A DNA stretch of 64,000 bases, taken from Allomuricauda sp. TY007. Its GTDB lineage: Bacteria; Bacteroidota; Bacteroidia; Flavobacteriales; Flavobacteriaceae. The DNA is taken from NCBI RefSeq assembly GCF_010468565.1, contig NZ_WUEG01000013.1:6823-70822 (forward strand), in the 5' to 3' direction. The notes beneath the pieces were generated by a model that ran no database searches, was not told where the DNA came from, and saw nothing but the letters and a program-made list of their open reading frames with translations. A program made the position numbers and the translations under genes. Numbering within the stretch: position 1 is the first letter of the stretch; every line of letters starts with the position of its first letter. This document shows, piece after piece, positions 19,231-27,533 of this stretch.

Positions 19231-19368
19231 CAAAGACAAATTTCATAAAAATAAGAGTGGACGGATATTATGATATTGTAAACTTTACGAAAACTTGTTC
19301 TCGTATTGGTTTTAAAAACCATCTCCCATAAAAAGCCATTAAAACCCTTCCCTTTTATCCAAAAAAAT

Positions 19369-19376
19369 TATATTTG
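19369..19376 (+). promoter_or_regulatory. Bacteroidota -7 element of tRNA-Leu
   Basis: TATATTTG matches the TAnnTTTG consensus and lies 20 bp before the first tRNA base. No clear TTTG -33 box is seen at the normal distance, so the call rests on the -7 element and position. Confidence 0.5.
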
Positions 19377-19395
19377 CACACCTAAAATGCCAAAG

Positions 19396-19479
19396 GCCCA
19401 CGTGGTGGAATTGGTAGACACGCTACCTTGAGGGGGTAGTGTTCGTAAGGACGTGCTGGTTCGACTCCAGTCGTGGGCA
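19396..19479 (+). tRNA. tRNA-Leu (anticodon GAG)
   Basis: The 84-nt sequence folds into a class II tRNA. The acceptor arm GCCCACG pairs with CGTGGGC at 19472-19478 and A at 19479 is the discriminator. The anticodon stem CTACC/GGTAG encloses the 7-nt loop TTGAGGG, giving anticodon GAG for CTC/CTT leucine codons. A long variable arm (TGTTCGTAAGGACGT region) and the T loop GGTTCGACTCC are present. The 3' CCA is not encoded. Confidence 0.95.
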
Positions 19480-19483
19480 CAGA

Positions 19484-19520
19484 AGAAAACCGCAAGAGAT
19501 TGCGGTTTTCTTATTTTTTA
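19484..19520 (+). terminator. Intrinsic terminator of tRNA-Leu
   Basis: AGAAAACCGCA at 19484-19494 pairs perfectly with TGCGGTTTTCT at 19501-19511 over a 6-nt loop, followed by TATTTTTTA. It starts five bases after the tRNA. Confidence 0.9.
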
Positions 19521-19638
19521 GGCTACGGATAAACCTCAATTCTTCGTCTTTCTTTTTACTTCTGCTTTTTTTATTTATTTTCCGAGAGATTCCTAATCAG
19601 TTATAGTTGAATACTTATCCCTTATATAAACAATAGAC

Positions 19639-20742
19639 ATGGATGCACAAGTATCAAGTGAAATTTCCATGTTTTATGGATGGTGGCAGCTTTCGGTATG
19701 CCTTTTTGCATTTCTTTCCCTAATGGCCATTTGGTACCATATCGGGAAAAAGCAAAATGATTATGGCCCTGTTTGGTTGGCCCTATCCGTACTTTGTTGG
19801 GCATTATCCGGACTAGTTGAAATCATTTCCCTTAACTACAACGGACTTTACCCACATTTTAAAGACGGGCTCAGAAGCACCTTATCCTTGACCAACAGTT
19901 TGTTTATTTTGATGGCTCTGCCTTGGTTCAAATATTTGCCCAAACAATTGGCTCCTTTGATAAAATCGAAGTTTTGGCCCTACATCATCGGTATTCCTTT
20001 TGCATTTGCACTGTTTCCTACCTTGTTCAAAATGTTTCTGGTCCGTGAAGCATACGTCATCAATGAACTCGATGTTGTTTATGCGCTGTTGACCTTACTA
20101 TTTTTAGGGTTTGTTCTATGGGAATCCTTTATAAAAAGAAGACTCCCCCTCTTGGGTTGGTTGGCATTGATCACCATTTTGGTAACGTTGATGGCCCAGA
20201 TGTACAAATTGATGGACAGCACCATCAATCTGTTGTTGTTTTCCGCTATATTCAAAACTTCCCTGATCATGCTGTTCTTTGCCCTGGCACTAAGCTGGGT
20301 AAAGGAACTTACCGAAACGGTGATACCAGAACCCCATCAGCTAAAACTTTTATTTGGCAAAACCGATAACCAAAAAAGCGGTGGCGAAACCTCCGTGACC
20401 TTGATCGGGTTTGCTGGCAATAAAGATAGAATCGTGCGGCTCACCCCTGCCCTCTACCGCTTGTTGAGAACATTTGCCGAACGCAAACTAAATTCAACCG
20501 ATAATTGGTTGGAAATCAAACCTAAAAACTTTGAAGCTTCCAAAAACTACGACATCAACGACCACAATGAGCTTAAAAGGTTATTGGAAGCTCTGCTGAA
20601 TGGACTCTTCGGTAAAAAGAATTGGACAAGGGACAAGCACTATAATCCCTTAAAAAGCACTTTGTTCGAAATGTCGGAAAACAGGGAAAGGAAAATTAGG
20701 CTACATATCCCAAAAGAAAACATACATGTTGAAAATGAATGA
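19639..20742 (+). CDS. Seven-TM membrane protein with soluble C-terminal domain, unknown function
   Basis: 367 residues. I count seven hydrophobic segments in residues 12-235, for example WWQLSVCLFAFLSLMAIWY, VWLALSVLCWALSGLVEII and LITILVTLMAQMYKLM. A soluble region of about 135 residues follows and ends at the C-terminus. It holds VRLTPALYRLLRTFAERKL and later the basic stretch RERKIRLHIPKENI. That helix-then-strand layout could be a winged-helix-like fold, but no family is recognised. The architecture recalls 7TM receptors fused to an output domain. No operon partner is obvious; the alanine symporter begins 106 bp later. Confidence 0.75.
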   Translation: MDAQVSSEISMFYGWWQLSVCLFAFLSLMAIWYHIGKKQNDYGPVWLALSVLCWALSGLVEIISLNYNGLYPHFKDGLRSTLSLTNSLFILMALPWFKYLPKQLAPLIKSKFWPYIIGIPFAFALFPTLFKMFLVREAYVINELDVVYALLTLLFLGFVLWESFIKRRLPLLGWLALITILVTLMAQMYKLMDSTINLLLFSAIFKTSLIMLFFALALSWVKELTETVIPEPHQLKLLFGKTDNQKSGGETSVTLIGFAGNKDRIVRLTPALYRLLRTFAERKLNSTDNWLEIKPKNFEASKNYDINDHNELKRLLEALLNGLFGKKNWTRDKHYNPLKSTLFEMSENRERKIRLHIPKENIHVENE

Positions 20743-20848
20743 TTTAGCTTTTATTTGTCAGTTCTTTGGTTACTGACATTTTAAGATTCATTCCGACAAT
20801 TCCCAATAAGTTCAATCCAACAATCGAAATTCAGGCAAACTTTCGACT

Positions 20849-22495
20849 ATGGATAAAACTCTTTTGTACAGCACATTATGTATTCCAAGCAATGCAATTT
20901 TAGCATCCACATCCGAAAAAGGTCTGGACGAAAAAATAAATGAAGCCTTTATGCCCTTTGCTGTATGGTGGGAAAACCTGATTTTGGCAGAAATCCCCAT
21001 TTTCGGGCATGGCATTCCAATAATCCTTATCATTCTGATATTGGGGGCTCTGTTCTTCACTCTCTACTTTGGATTTGTCAACATCCGTCATTTTCCAACA
21101 GCCATACAAGTGGTCCGTGGAAAATATGATGAATTTGAAAAGACAGCCCCCAAACCAAAACCACAGGTTTATGAAGTTGATGGTGACTTGGTGGATACCA
21201 TTAAAGATGAAGGGCATTCCGGAGAGGTAAACCACTTTCAGGCCTTGGCCACCGCAGTATCAGGCACTGTAGGTCTGGGCAATATAGCCATGGTTGCCGT
21301 GGCCATTTCCTTTGGAGGCCCCGGGGCCACTTTTTGGATGATACTGGCCGGATTACTTGGCATGTCCACTAAGTTTGTGGAATGCACCCTTGGGGTAAAA
21401 TATCGAGATATTGATACTGATGGAAACGTATATGGTGGTCCCATGTATTATTTGTCGAAAGGGGTAAAAGAGCGAGGGTTTTCCCGCTTGGGCAAATTTT
21501 TGGCCGCCGTTTTTGCCATACTCTGCGTGGGGGCTTCCTTTGGTGGTGGAAACGCTTTTCAAAGCAACCAGGCCGCCGCCCAGATTATAGAACGTTTTGG
21601 TTTGACCGGTGATGCTACGGGAAGCATCATTGGCCTTGTTTTTGCAATTTTGGCGGGAATTGTAATCATTGGTGGAATCAAACGCATAGCCAAGGTTACG
21701 GAAAAAGTGGTTCCCTTTATGGCCATACTTTATGTGGGTGCTGCACTCTTCATTATATTTTCTAAAATTGAATGGGTCGATGATGCCTTTGCTCTCATCA
21801 TAAAAGAAGCTTTCACACCCGAAGCAACCATTACAGGTGGATTTGTAGGTGTAATGATCCAGGGGTTTAGAAGAGCTGCCTTTTCCAATGAAGCGGGCGC
21901 AGGCTCTGCCGCCATAGCCCACTCGGCCGTGAATACCTCGTTCCCAGCGTCGGAAGGACTGGTTGGCCTGTTGGAACCTTTTATTGACACCGTTCTTGTG
22001 TGTACCATGACAGCCGTTGTAATCATCCTCTTTAACATGGACGGTGTTTTTGTATATGGCAATGTTGTTGAGGGCCAAGCCTTAATGACTGATGGAAGTC
22101 GGTTGGGCGGGGTCAACATTACATCCCTGGCTTTTGAAAATTCCATTAACGGTTCTTCCTGGATCCTAATGGCCGCTGTATGCCTGTTTGCCTTCAGTAC
22201 CATACTATCTTGGTCCTATTATGGGCTACAGGCCTGGAAATACCTTTTCGGAAGGGGAAAAATAGTTGACTTAACCTATAAAATCATATTCCTTTTGTTT
22301 ACAGTGCTGGGTGCTGCGATAACCCTGGATGCAGTGATAAAGTTTTCAGATGCCATGATATTGGCCCTGGTATTCCCAAACATGATCGGTTTGCTCATCT
22401 TGTTCCCCTATGTAAAAAAAGAATTCAAAGGCTATATGCATTTGATTGCCAAAAAATCAGCATTTAAAAAAGATAATGGCAAGAAACACCTATAA
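20849..22495 (+). CDS. Alanine/glycine:sodium symporter (AGCS family)
   Basis: 548 residues. It imports alanine or glycine with Na+. The family signature is clear: VSGTVGLGNIAMVAVAISFG followed by GGPGATFWMILAGLLGMSTK, VYGGPMYYLSKG, and RRAAFSNEAGAGSAAIAHSA. About eleven membrane segments are visible. The protein is longer than typical enterobacterial members because of a 50-residue N-terminal extension and a charged insertion at residues 92-125 (EFEKTAPKPKPQVYEVDG). The start ATG at 20849 is the first in frame after a gap of 106 bp. Confidence 0.95.
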   Translation: MDKTLLYSTLCIPSNAILASTSEKGLDEKINEAFMPFAVWWENLILAEIPIFGHGIPIILIILILGALFFTLYFGFVNIRHFPTAIQVVRGKYDEFEKTAPKPKPQVYEVDGDLVDTIKDEGHSGEVNHFQALATAVSGTVGLGNIAMVAVAISFGGPGATFWMILAGLLGMSTKFVECTLGVKYRDIDTDGNVYGGPMYYLSKGVKERGFSRLGKFLAAVFAILCVGASFGGGNAFQSNQAAAQIIERFGLTGDATGSIIGLVFAILAGIVIIGGIKRIAKVTEKVVPFMAILYVGAALFIIFSKIEWVDDAFALIIKEAFTPEATITGGFVGVMIQGFRRAAFSNEAGAGSAAIAHSAVNTSFPASEGLVGLLEPFIDTVLVCTMTAVVIILFNMDGVFVYGNVVEGQALMTDGSRLGGVNITSLAFENSINGSSWILMAAVCLFAFSTILSWSYYGLQAWKYLFGRGKIVDLTYKIIFLLFTVLGAAITLDAVIKFSDAMILALVFPNMIGLLILFPYVKKEFKGYMHLIAKKSAFKKDNGKKHL

Positions 22496-22642
22496 GAGTT
22501 TTTTTCCAAGGGAAAATCCTGTCTGCCTTTAGGAATATATCAAGAACAAGGACTTTGACGTTGAACTCTGCAATCCTTTATAACTTTTTGAGGGTTAGTG
22601 CAAATTTTATGATAAAAATCTAGGATGGCATCTATTTAATCG

Positions 22643-22650
22643 TAAATTTG
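22643..22650 (+). promoter_or_regulatory. -7 element of the carH-crt operon
   Basis: TAAATTTG is an exact TAnnTTTG match 22 bp before the ATG at 22672. A clear -33 TTTG is not seen, as expected for a promoter that might need activation or be tightly repressed. Confidence 0.5.
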
Positions 22651-22664
22651 TTTAATCTTTAAAC
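22650..22664. promoter_or_regulatory. Candidate operator, perfect inverted repeat GTTTAA-TCT-TTAAAC
   Basis: Six-base arms 22650-22655 and 22659-22664 are perfectly complementary around a 3-bp spacer. The site begins on the last base of the -7 element and covers the expected start of transcription and the leader of the MerR/B12 gene. It is well placed for autorepression. Confidence 0.5.
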
Positions 22665-22671
22665 GCAAAAG

Positions 22672-23571
22672 ATGAACAGTGTAAAAACTTCTTTTAGTAT
22701 TCGGGATATGGAAAACCTTTCGGGAATAAAGGCCCATACCATTAGAATTTGGGAAAAGCGATATAATTTGTTCAGCCCTGAAAGAACAGACACCAATATC
22801 CGCACGTACAACATAAGCAGTCTTCAAAAACTATTGAACGTTACCCTACTTTATAACAATGGGTACAAAATTTCCAAAATTGCCAAGTTGGGCGATGAAA
22901 AAATACCCGCATTGGTCAATGAGATTGTTTCACAAAAAAGTGAAAAGAACCATGCACTCAATTCGTTGAAACTATCTATGCTCAATTTTGACCAATCCCT
23001 TTTCTTGAAGACTTACAACGGGCTTATGGAAGAGAAATCGTTTACGCAAATCTTTAACGAGGTCTTTATACCCCTGTTGAACGAACTTGGATTGTTATGG
23101 CAAACCAACACCATAAGCCCGGCCCACGAGCATTTCATATCCAACTTGATCAAACAAAAAATATACATCCATACCGAGAAGCTTCAATTTGAAAATCCCA
23201 CAAAAAAAGATGAAGTATACGTACTTTTTCTTCCTGAAAACGAGATACACGAATTGGGACTGTTGTATATCAATTACCAATTGGCCCTTAACGGCTACAA
23301 AACTATTTACTTGGGGCAGACCATGCCCGTGGAAAGTCTTGAAGATTTACTAAAGTATTACGATGACATCAGGTTTATTTCCTACTTTACCGTAGCGCCC
23401 ACCAAAGATGACATTGATGGCTATTTTAAACGATTCCGTAAGGTGTTAAAAAAATCGCCCGGTTCCAAACTTTACGCTTTGGGTCATCAGATACAAGAAT
23501 TTGAGGATGAGCAACCTTCGGGTCCCATCAAAATATTTAAATCCATTAATCAACTGATAGAATCGCTTTAA
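22672..23571 (+). CDS. CarH-like MerR-family regulator with cobalamin-binding domain
   Basis: 299 residues. Residues 8-75 are a MerR winged helix (FSIRDMENLSGIKAHTIRIW, EKRYNLFSPERTDTNIRTY). Residues about 95-170 form the helical cap and 180-299 the Rossmann-like B12 domain. Two hallmarks of adenosylcobalamin photoreceptors are present: W143-x9-E153-H154, and E191-I-H193-E-L-G196, whose His is the expected lower axial ligand. Position 144, next to the Trp, is Gln; in Thermus CarH the matching residue is the His (132) that binds cobalt after light. It leads directly into crtI (6 bp gap), as expected for a light-dependent carotenoid regulator. Autoregulation is likely. Confidence 0.9.
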   Translation: MNSVKTSFSIRDMENLSGIKAHTIRIWEKRYNLFSPERTDTNIRTYNISSLQKLLNVTLLYNNGYKISKIAKLGDEKIPALVNEIVSQKSEKNHALNSLKLSMLNFDQSLFLKTYNGLMEEKSFTQIFNEVFIPLLNELGLLWQTNTISPAHEHFISNLIKQKIYIHTEKLQFENPTKKDEVYVLFLPENEIHELGLLYINYQLALNGYKTIYLGQTMPVESLEDLLKYYDDIRFISYFTVAPTKDDIDGYFKRFRKVLKKSPGSKLYALGHQIQEFEDEQPSGPIKIFKSINQLIESL

Positions 23572-23577
23572 GCCCAA

Positions 23578-25038
23578 ATGGAAAAAGTAATTGTCATCGG
23601 TTCTGGTTTTTCTTCCCTATCCGCCTCATGCTATCTGGCAAAAGCAGGGTTTGAGGTGGAACTATTCGAAAAAAATGATACCGTGGGCGGTAGGGCAAGA
23701 CAATTGATCAAAGATGGTTTTACATTTGATATTGGTCCAAGTTGGTATTGGATGCCCGATATTTTCGATAATTTTTTTGCTGACTTCAACAAAAAGACTT
23801 CGGATTATTACCAGTTGGACAAGCTAAACCCGGCCTATAAAATTTTCTTCGAAGATGATGTTATCACCATAGGTGACTGTATGGATAAAATATGCAGCGA
23901 GTTCGAACGCATTGAATCGGGAAGCAGCGAACATTTGAAACAATTTATAGCCGAAGCCCAAGAAAATTATAATATCGCTATCAACAAGGTGGTGTTGAGG
24001 CCAGGTCTTTCGCCTTTGGAACTTGTAACCAAAGAAACCGTTTTAAAGGTTGACCAGTTTTTTAAAACCATAAGTCAACAGGTGCGTAAACGCTTCAAAA
24101 ATCCAAAGTTGGTATCCACTTTGGAGTTTCCCGTACTTTTTTTGGGGGCCAAACCCAGCAAAACCCCATCCTTCTACAATTTTATGAATTTTGCCGACTT
24201 TGGTCTTGGCACTTGGCATCCAAAAGGTGGTATGTACGAAATCATCAAGGCCATGCAAAGTGTGGCAGAAGAATTGGGCGTAACCATACACACCAATAGT
24301 CCCGCAACACATATTCTAGTATCCGATGGAGAGGTCTTGGGCATCAGAAGCAAAGGGAAAAATCATCTTGGTGATTATGTAGTGAGCGGTGCCGACTATC
24401 ACCATTCCGAAACTTTATTGGACAAAAAATACCGACAATATTCCGAAGAATACTGGAACAAAAAAACCTACGCCCCTTCCTCTCTGTTGTTCTATATAGG
24501 TTTTGACAAGAAGTTGGAAAATATTGAACATCACAATTTGTTTTTTGATACCGACTTTGAAAAACATGCCCAAGAAATCTATGATAACCCCCAATGGCCC
24601 AGCAATCCGTTGTTCTATGCCAACTTTCCGTCGGTAACCGATGCCACAATGGCGCCAAATGGTAAAGAAACAGGTTTTTTCTTGGTGCCCATTGCCCCTG
24701 GATTGGAAGATACACCACAAGTACGTGACCAATATTTTGATATTGTAATGGACCGATTTGAAAATTTAACCAAGCAAACTGTAAAAAAATCAGTAATTTT
24801 TAAGGAAAGTTTCTGTGTAAACGATTTTGTGGAGCAGTACAATTCCTATAAAGGTAATGCCTATGGCTTGGCAAACACGTTGCGCCAAACCGCTTTTTTA
24901 CGACCTAACCTCAAAAGTAGCAAAGTAAAAAAATTGTTCTTTACCGGTCAGTTGACCGTCCCCGGCCCAGGGGTACCACCATCCCTGATCTCCGGAAAAT
25001 TGGTGGCTGATTTAATCATTAAGGAAGTAAAAAGATGA
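23578..25038 (+). CDS. crtI: Phytoene desaturase
   Basis: 486 residues. It converts phytoene to lycopene (or neurosporene) by successive FAD-dependent desaturations at the membrane. The dinucleotide-binding motif is VIGSGFSSLSASCYLAKAG followed by ELFEKNDTVGGRARQ; the C-terminal signature FTGQLTVPGPGVPPSLISGK is typical of CrtI. The conserved segment DIGPSWYWMPDIFDNFF is of the bacterial CrtI type. It lies 6 bp after the MerR/B12 regulator, and its stop overlaps the crtB start by 4 bp (ATGA), so translation is coupled. Confidence 0.96.
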   Translation: MEKVIVIGSGFSSLSASCYLAKAGFEVELFEKNDTVGGRARQLIKDGFTFDIGPSWYWMPDIFDNFFADFNKKTSDYYQLDKLNPAYKIFFEDDVITIGDCMDKICSEFERIESGSSEHLKQFIAEAQENYNIAINKVVLRPGLSPLELVTKETVLKVDQFFKTISQQVRKRFKNPKLVSTLEFPVLFLGAKPSKTPSFYNFMNFADFGLGTWHPKGGMYEIIKAMQSVAEELGVTIHTNSPATHILVSDGEVLGIRSKGKNHLGDYVVSGADYHHSETLLDKKYRQYSEEYWNKKTYAPSSLLFYIGFDKKLENIEHHNLFFDTDFEKHAQEIYDNPQWPSNPLFYANFPSVTDATMAPNGKETGFFLVPIAPGLEDTPQVRDQYFDIVMDRFENLTKQTVKKSVIFKESFCVNDFVEQYNSYKGNAYGLANTLRQTAFLRPNLKSSKVKKLFFTGQLTVPGPGVPPSLISGKLVADLIIKEVKR

Positions 25039-25877
25039 AAACTATTTTTGACGAAGTATCCTACAACTGCAGCAAGGTCGTGACGCAGTCTTACAGCACC
25101 TCTTTTTCGTTGGCCACCAAAATGTTGGCTCCGTCCATCCGTTCCGATATTTATAATATTTATGGGTTTGTACGCTTTGCTGATGAAATCGTGGACACTT
25201 TCCATGAGTATGACAAAGCAAAATTGTTCAATGGCTTTGAAAAAGATATGGAACAGGCCCTTGAGGACAAAATAAGCCTTAACCCTATTTTGAATTCCTT
25301 TCAGTATACCTATCACAAGTATGGCATTCCACATCATTTGGTAGCGTCGTTTATGAAAAGTATGCGTATGGACCTTACCAAAAAAAACTATGAGACTTTT
25401 GATGAATACCGTGAGTATATTTATGGCTCTGCCGATGTTGTTGGATTGATGTGCCTTTGTGTATTTGTAAAAGGCGACAAGGAAAAGTATGAAAAACTAA
25501 AAGAATCGGCCATGGCTTTGGGTTCCGCTTTTCAAAAAGTGAACTTTTTACGTGATCTAAAAGCTGATTACGAGCATTTGAACCGGACCTATTTCCCGAA
25601 CACCAACTTGATGGAACTGGACGAGGAGTCCAAAAAGCGTATCGTAAACGAGATCAAGGCCGATTTTGCACTTGGGTACTCAGGAATTGTACAGTTGCCC
25701 GAACAAGCCAAGTTTGGAGTTTATACCGCATATAGATATTATAAAAAACTGCTTCAAAAATTGCAGGGAACACCTCCTCTGGAAATCAAAAACACTAGGA
25801 TCCGCGTACCCAATTATCAAAAATTTGGTCTGTTGGCACAATCGTACGTAAATTATAAATTACAATTGGTACAATGA
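25035..25877 (+). CDS. crtB: Phytoene synthase
   Basis: 280 residues. It condenses two geranylgeranyl diphosphates to phytoene, the entry step of C40 carotenoid synthesis. The two Asp-rich prenyl-diphosphate motifs are FVRFADEIVDTF and VNFLRDLKADYEHLNRTYFP. STSFSLATKML near the N-terminus and YIYGSADVVGLMCL are further squalene/phytoene-synthase landmarks. The start overlaps crtI by 4 bp and the stop overlaps crtZ by 4 bp. Confidence 0.97.
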   Translation: MKTIFDEVSYNCSKVVTQSYSTSFSLATKMLAPSIRSDIYNIYGFVRFADEIVDTFHEYDKAKLFNGFEKDMEQALEDKISLNPILNSFQYTYHKYGIPHHLVASFMKSMRMDLTKKNYETFDEYREYIYGSADVVGLMCLCVFVKGDKEKYEKLKESAMALGSAFQKVNFLRDLKADYEHLNRTYFPNTNLMELDEESKKRIVNEIKADFALGYSGIVQLPEQAKFGVYTAYRYYKKLLQKLQGTPPLEIKNTRIRVPNYQKFGLLAQSYVNYKLQLVQ

Positions 25878-26326
25878 AAGTAGCACTTTGGATATTGATA
25901 TTTTTGGCAACCTTTTGCTTTATGGAGTTTATGGCGTGGTTTACACATAAATACGTTATGCATGGTTTTCTATGGAGCCTTCATAAGGACCACCATAAAA
26001 AAGACCATAATTCTTGGTTTGAGCGGAATGATGCTTTCTTTATTTTTTACGCCGTTGTAAGCATGACGTTGTTTTACTTGGGCAGTTACACCTCGTTTTG
26101 GTATGGATGGCCATTAGGATTTGGCATTTTGGCCTATGGCATTGCTTATTTTACGGTCCACGACATATTTATTCACCAACGCTTTAAAATATTTAGGAAT
26201 GCCAATAATTGGTATGCGCGAGGAGTACGTAGAGCGCACAAAATCCATCATAAACATTTGGGCAAAGAAGATGGGGAATGCTTTGGAATGTTGGTCGTCC
26301 CTTTCAAATATTTTAAGAAGAAATAA
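25874..26326 (+). CDS. crtZ: Beta-carotene hydroxylase
   Basis: 150 residues, four membrane segments. It hydroxylates beta-ionone rings to give zeaxanthin. The di-iron histidine clusters are visible: HKYVMHGFLW with LHKDHHKKDHN, HDIFIHQRF and RRAHKIHHKHLG. The gene ends the cluster; no lycopene cyclase (crtY) lies in the window although CrtZ needs beta-carotene, so crtY must be elsewhere. It converges on a TlpA-type gene with a 3-bp gap. Confidence 0.95.
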   Translation: MKVALWILIFLATFCFMEFMAWFTHKYVMHGFLWSLHKDHHKKDHNSWFERNDAFFIFYAVVSMTLFYLGSYTSFWYGWPLGFGILAYGIAYFTVHDIFIHQRFKIFRNANNWYARGVRRAHKIHHKHLGKEDGECFGMLVVPFKYFKKK

Positions 26327-26329
26327 TAG

Positions 26330-26896
26330 CTATTCGGAAATCAACTTATCCAACAGGCTACGGGTTTTGTCGGAATTCCAATTGGCGGCTCCCGTTTTAT
26401 CCACTACTACATTGCCCTTTTTATCAATAATATAGGTTACGGGAATACTACCACTTTCCAACTCCTTTGGTGTGGCCGAAGCCTGAAAATATACTGGTAA
26501 ATCATAGCCTTTTTTCTTTAGAAAAGCTTTTACTTTTTCCTTCTCATCATTGGCCACGAAGGCAAATGCGGCTTTATTCTTATAATCCGAGTACAATTCC
26601 ACAAATCCAGGAAGTTCTGCAACACATGGCGGGCACCAGGTTGCCCAAACGTTCACCAAAATAACTTCTCCCTGTTTAGATTGAAGGTTAGTTGATTTAC
26701 CTTCAAGGTCAACAAGGTCCCAATTATAGTTTTTTAATGTAGCTTGTTCATCCTTGTCAACTGTGCTTGGACTGATTACTGTGGCAACGATTTTATTGAC
26801 CCATACCCGTGGATAAAAGCCCAAAGGGGTAAAAAGTATGAGTACTATGGCCAATATCCATATAGCGTTGCTAATCTGTTCTTTGGTGATTTTCAT
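26330..26896 (-). CDS. Membrane-anchored TlpA-like thiol-disulfide oxidoreductase
   Basis: 188 residues. One N-terminal membrane anchor (IWILAIVLILFTPLGFYP) is followed by a periplasmic thioredoxin fold with an intact active site WATWCPPCVAELP and the cis-Pro strand SIPVTYIIDKKG. It would reduce disulfides in the periplasm, as TlpA or ResA do. Its start overlaps the stop of a paralogous upstream gene by 4 bp, so both are made together. Confidence 0.92.
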   Translation of the reverse strand: MKITKEQISNAIWILAIVLILFTPLGFYPRVWVNKIVATVISPSTVDKDEQATLKNYNWDLVDLEGKSTNLQSKQGEVILVNVWATWCPPCVAELPGFVELYSDYKNKAAFAFVANDEKEKVKAFLKKKGYDLPVYFQASATPKELESGSIPVTYIIDKKGNVVVDKTGAANWNSDKTRSLLDKLISE

Positions 26897-27453
26897 TCTG
26901 CGATTAACCTTTCCATTAATTTATAAACTTTTTTGGTGCTCCAATCCGAAATTCCTTCTTCGTGAATCACAATGTTTCCTGATTTATCGATTAAATAGGA
27001 AGAAGGTACCTCGCTGGGATCAATGGGCATTTTTTCACCTATGATCAAATAGGTTACCGGAAATGTAAACTCGTGCTCTTCCATAAAAGCCTCAACAGGT
27101 GCTCTCTCCTCATTGGTGATGATGTAAAAATCAACTTCACCTTTATATTTGTCGTATAATTCCTGAATACTTGCAAGCTCTGCTTCCGATGGCAATCGCC
27201 ATGAAGCCCATAAGTTGATGAAAATTACCTTTCCTTTAGATTTTTCAAAGTTGAAAAAGTTCCATTCTGCATCTTTTAGCTCCCAATCGTAATCGGTGAT
27301 TTTTTGTTGCTCGCTTTTTTCGATGACTTCGGGAGAAAATGCAAACACCCTGTTCAACCAAATTTTTCCGTAGTAACCGATCGGGGTCACAAAAAACGAT
27401 AGGATAAAAAGAATCAATACAACATTGAGAATGGTCTTTTTGTTGATCTTCAT
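26893..27453 (-). CDS. TlpA-like protein lacking both active-site cysteines
   Basis: 186 residues and clearly paralogous to the next gene: same N-terminal anchor (VVLILFILSFFVTPIGYYG), same spacing and same C-terminal strand order (VPSSYLIDKSGN). The place of the CxxC motif reads NLWASWRLPSEAEL, so both cysteines are replaced (Arg and Ser) while the flanking Trp and Pro remain. It cannot do thiol redox chemistry. The frame is intact and the gene leads the pair, so a structural, chaperone or partner role is more likely than decay. Confidence 0.88.
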   Translation of the reverse strand: MKINKKTILNVVLILFILSFFVTPIGYYGKIWLNRVFAFSPEVIEKSEQQKITDYDWELKDAEWNFFNFEKSKGKVIFINLWASWRLPSEAELASIQELYDKYKGEVDFYIITNEERAPVEAFMEEHEFTFPVTYLIIGEKMPIDPSEVPSSYLIDKSGNIVIHEEGISDWSTKKVYKLMERLIAE

Positions 27454-27475
27454 TGAAAATTATTTGTCAAAAATT

Positions 27476-27513
27476 AAAAACTCCTGACATCTTTTACAAC
27501 ATCAGGAGTTTTT
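27476..27513 (-). terminator. Intrinsic terminator of aconitase
   Basis: AAAAACTCCTGA at 27476-27487 pairs with TCAGGAGTTTTT at 27502-27513. Read on the minus strand it ends in a T-rich tail and lies just after the aconitase stop, before the TlpA-like pair. Confidence 0.85.
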
Positions 27514-27533
27514 ACAGATTATGTTAGATACAA

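Noticed and set aside
19231..19320. TGTAAC-type ECF promoter for the FecR-linked sigma gene
   Set aside because: A CGTC occurs upstream of that gene, but no TGTAAC at 16-17 bp; the only similar sequence has a 19-bp spacer and a mismatched -35.
21353..22078. 241-residue minus-strand ORF opposite the alanine symporter
   Set aside because: Complement of a strongly coding region; low-complexity His/Gly/Lys residues are typical of shadow frames.
26893..27453. TlpA-like gene as a pseudogene
   Set aside because: The frame is complete, the signal anchor and secondary-structure residues are kept, and it is translationally coupled to an intact paralogue.
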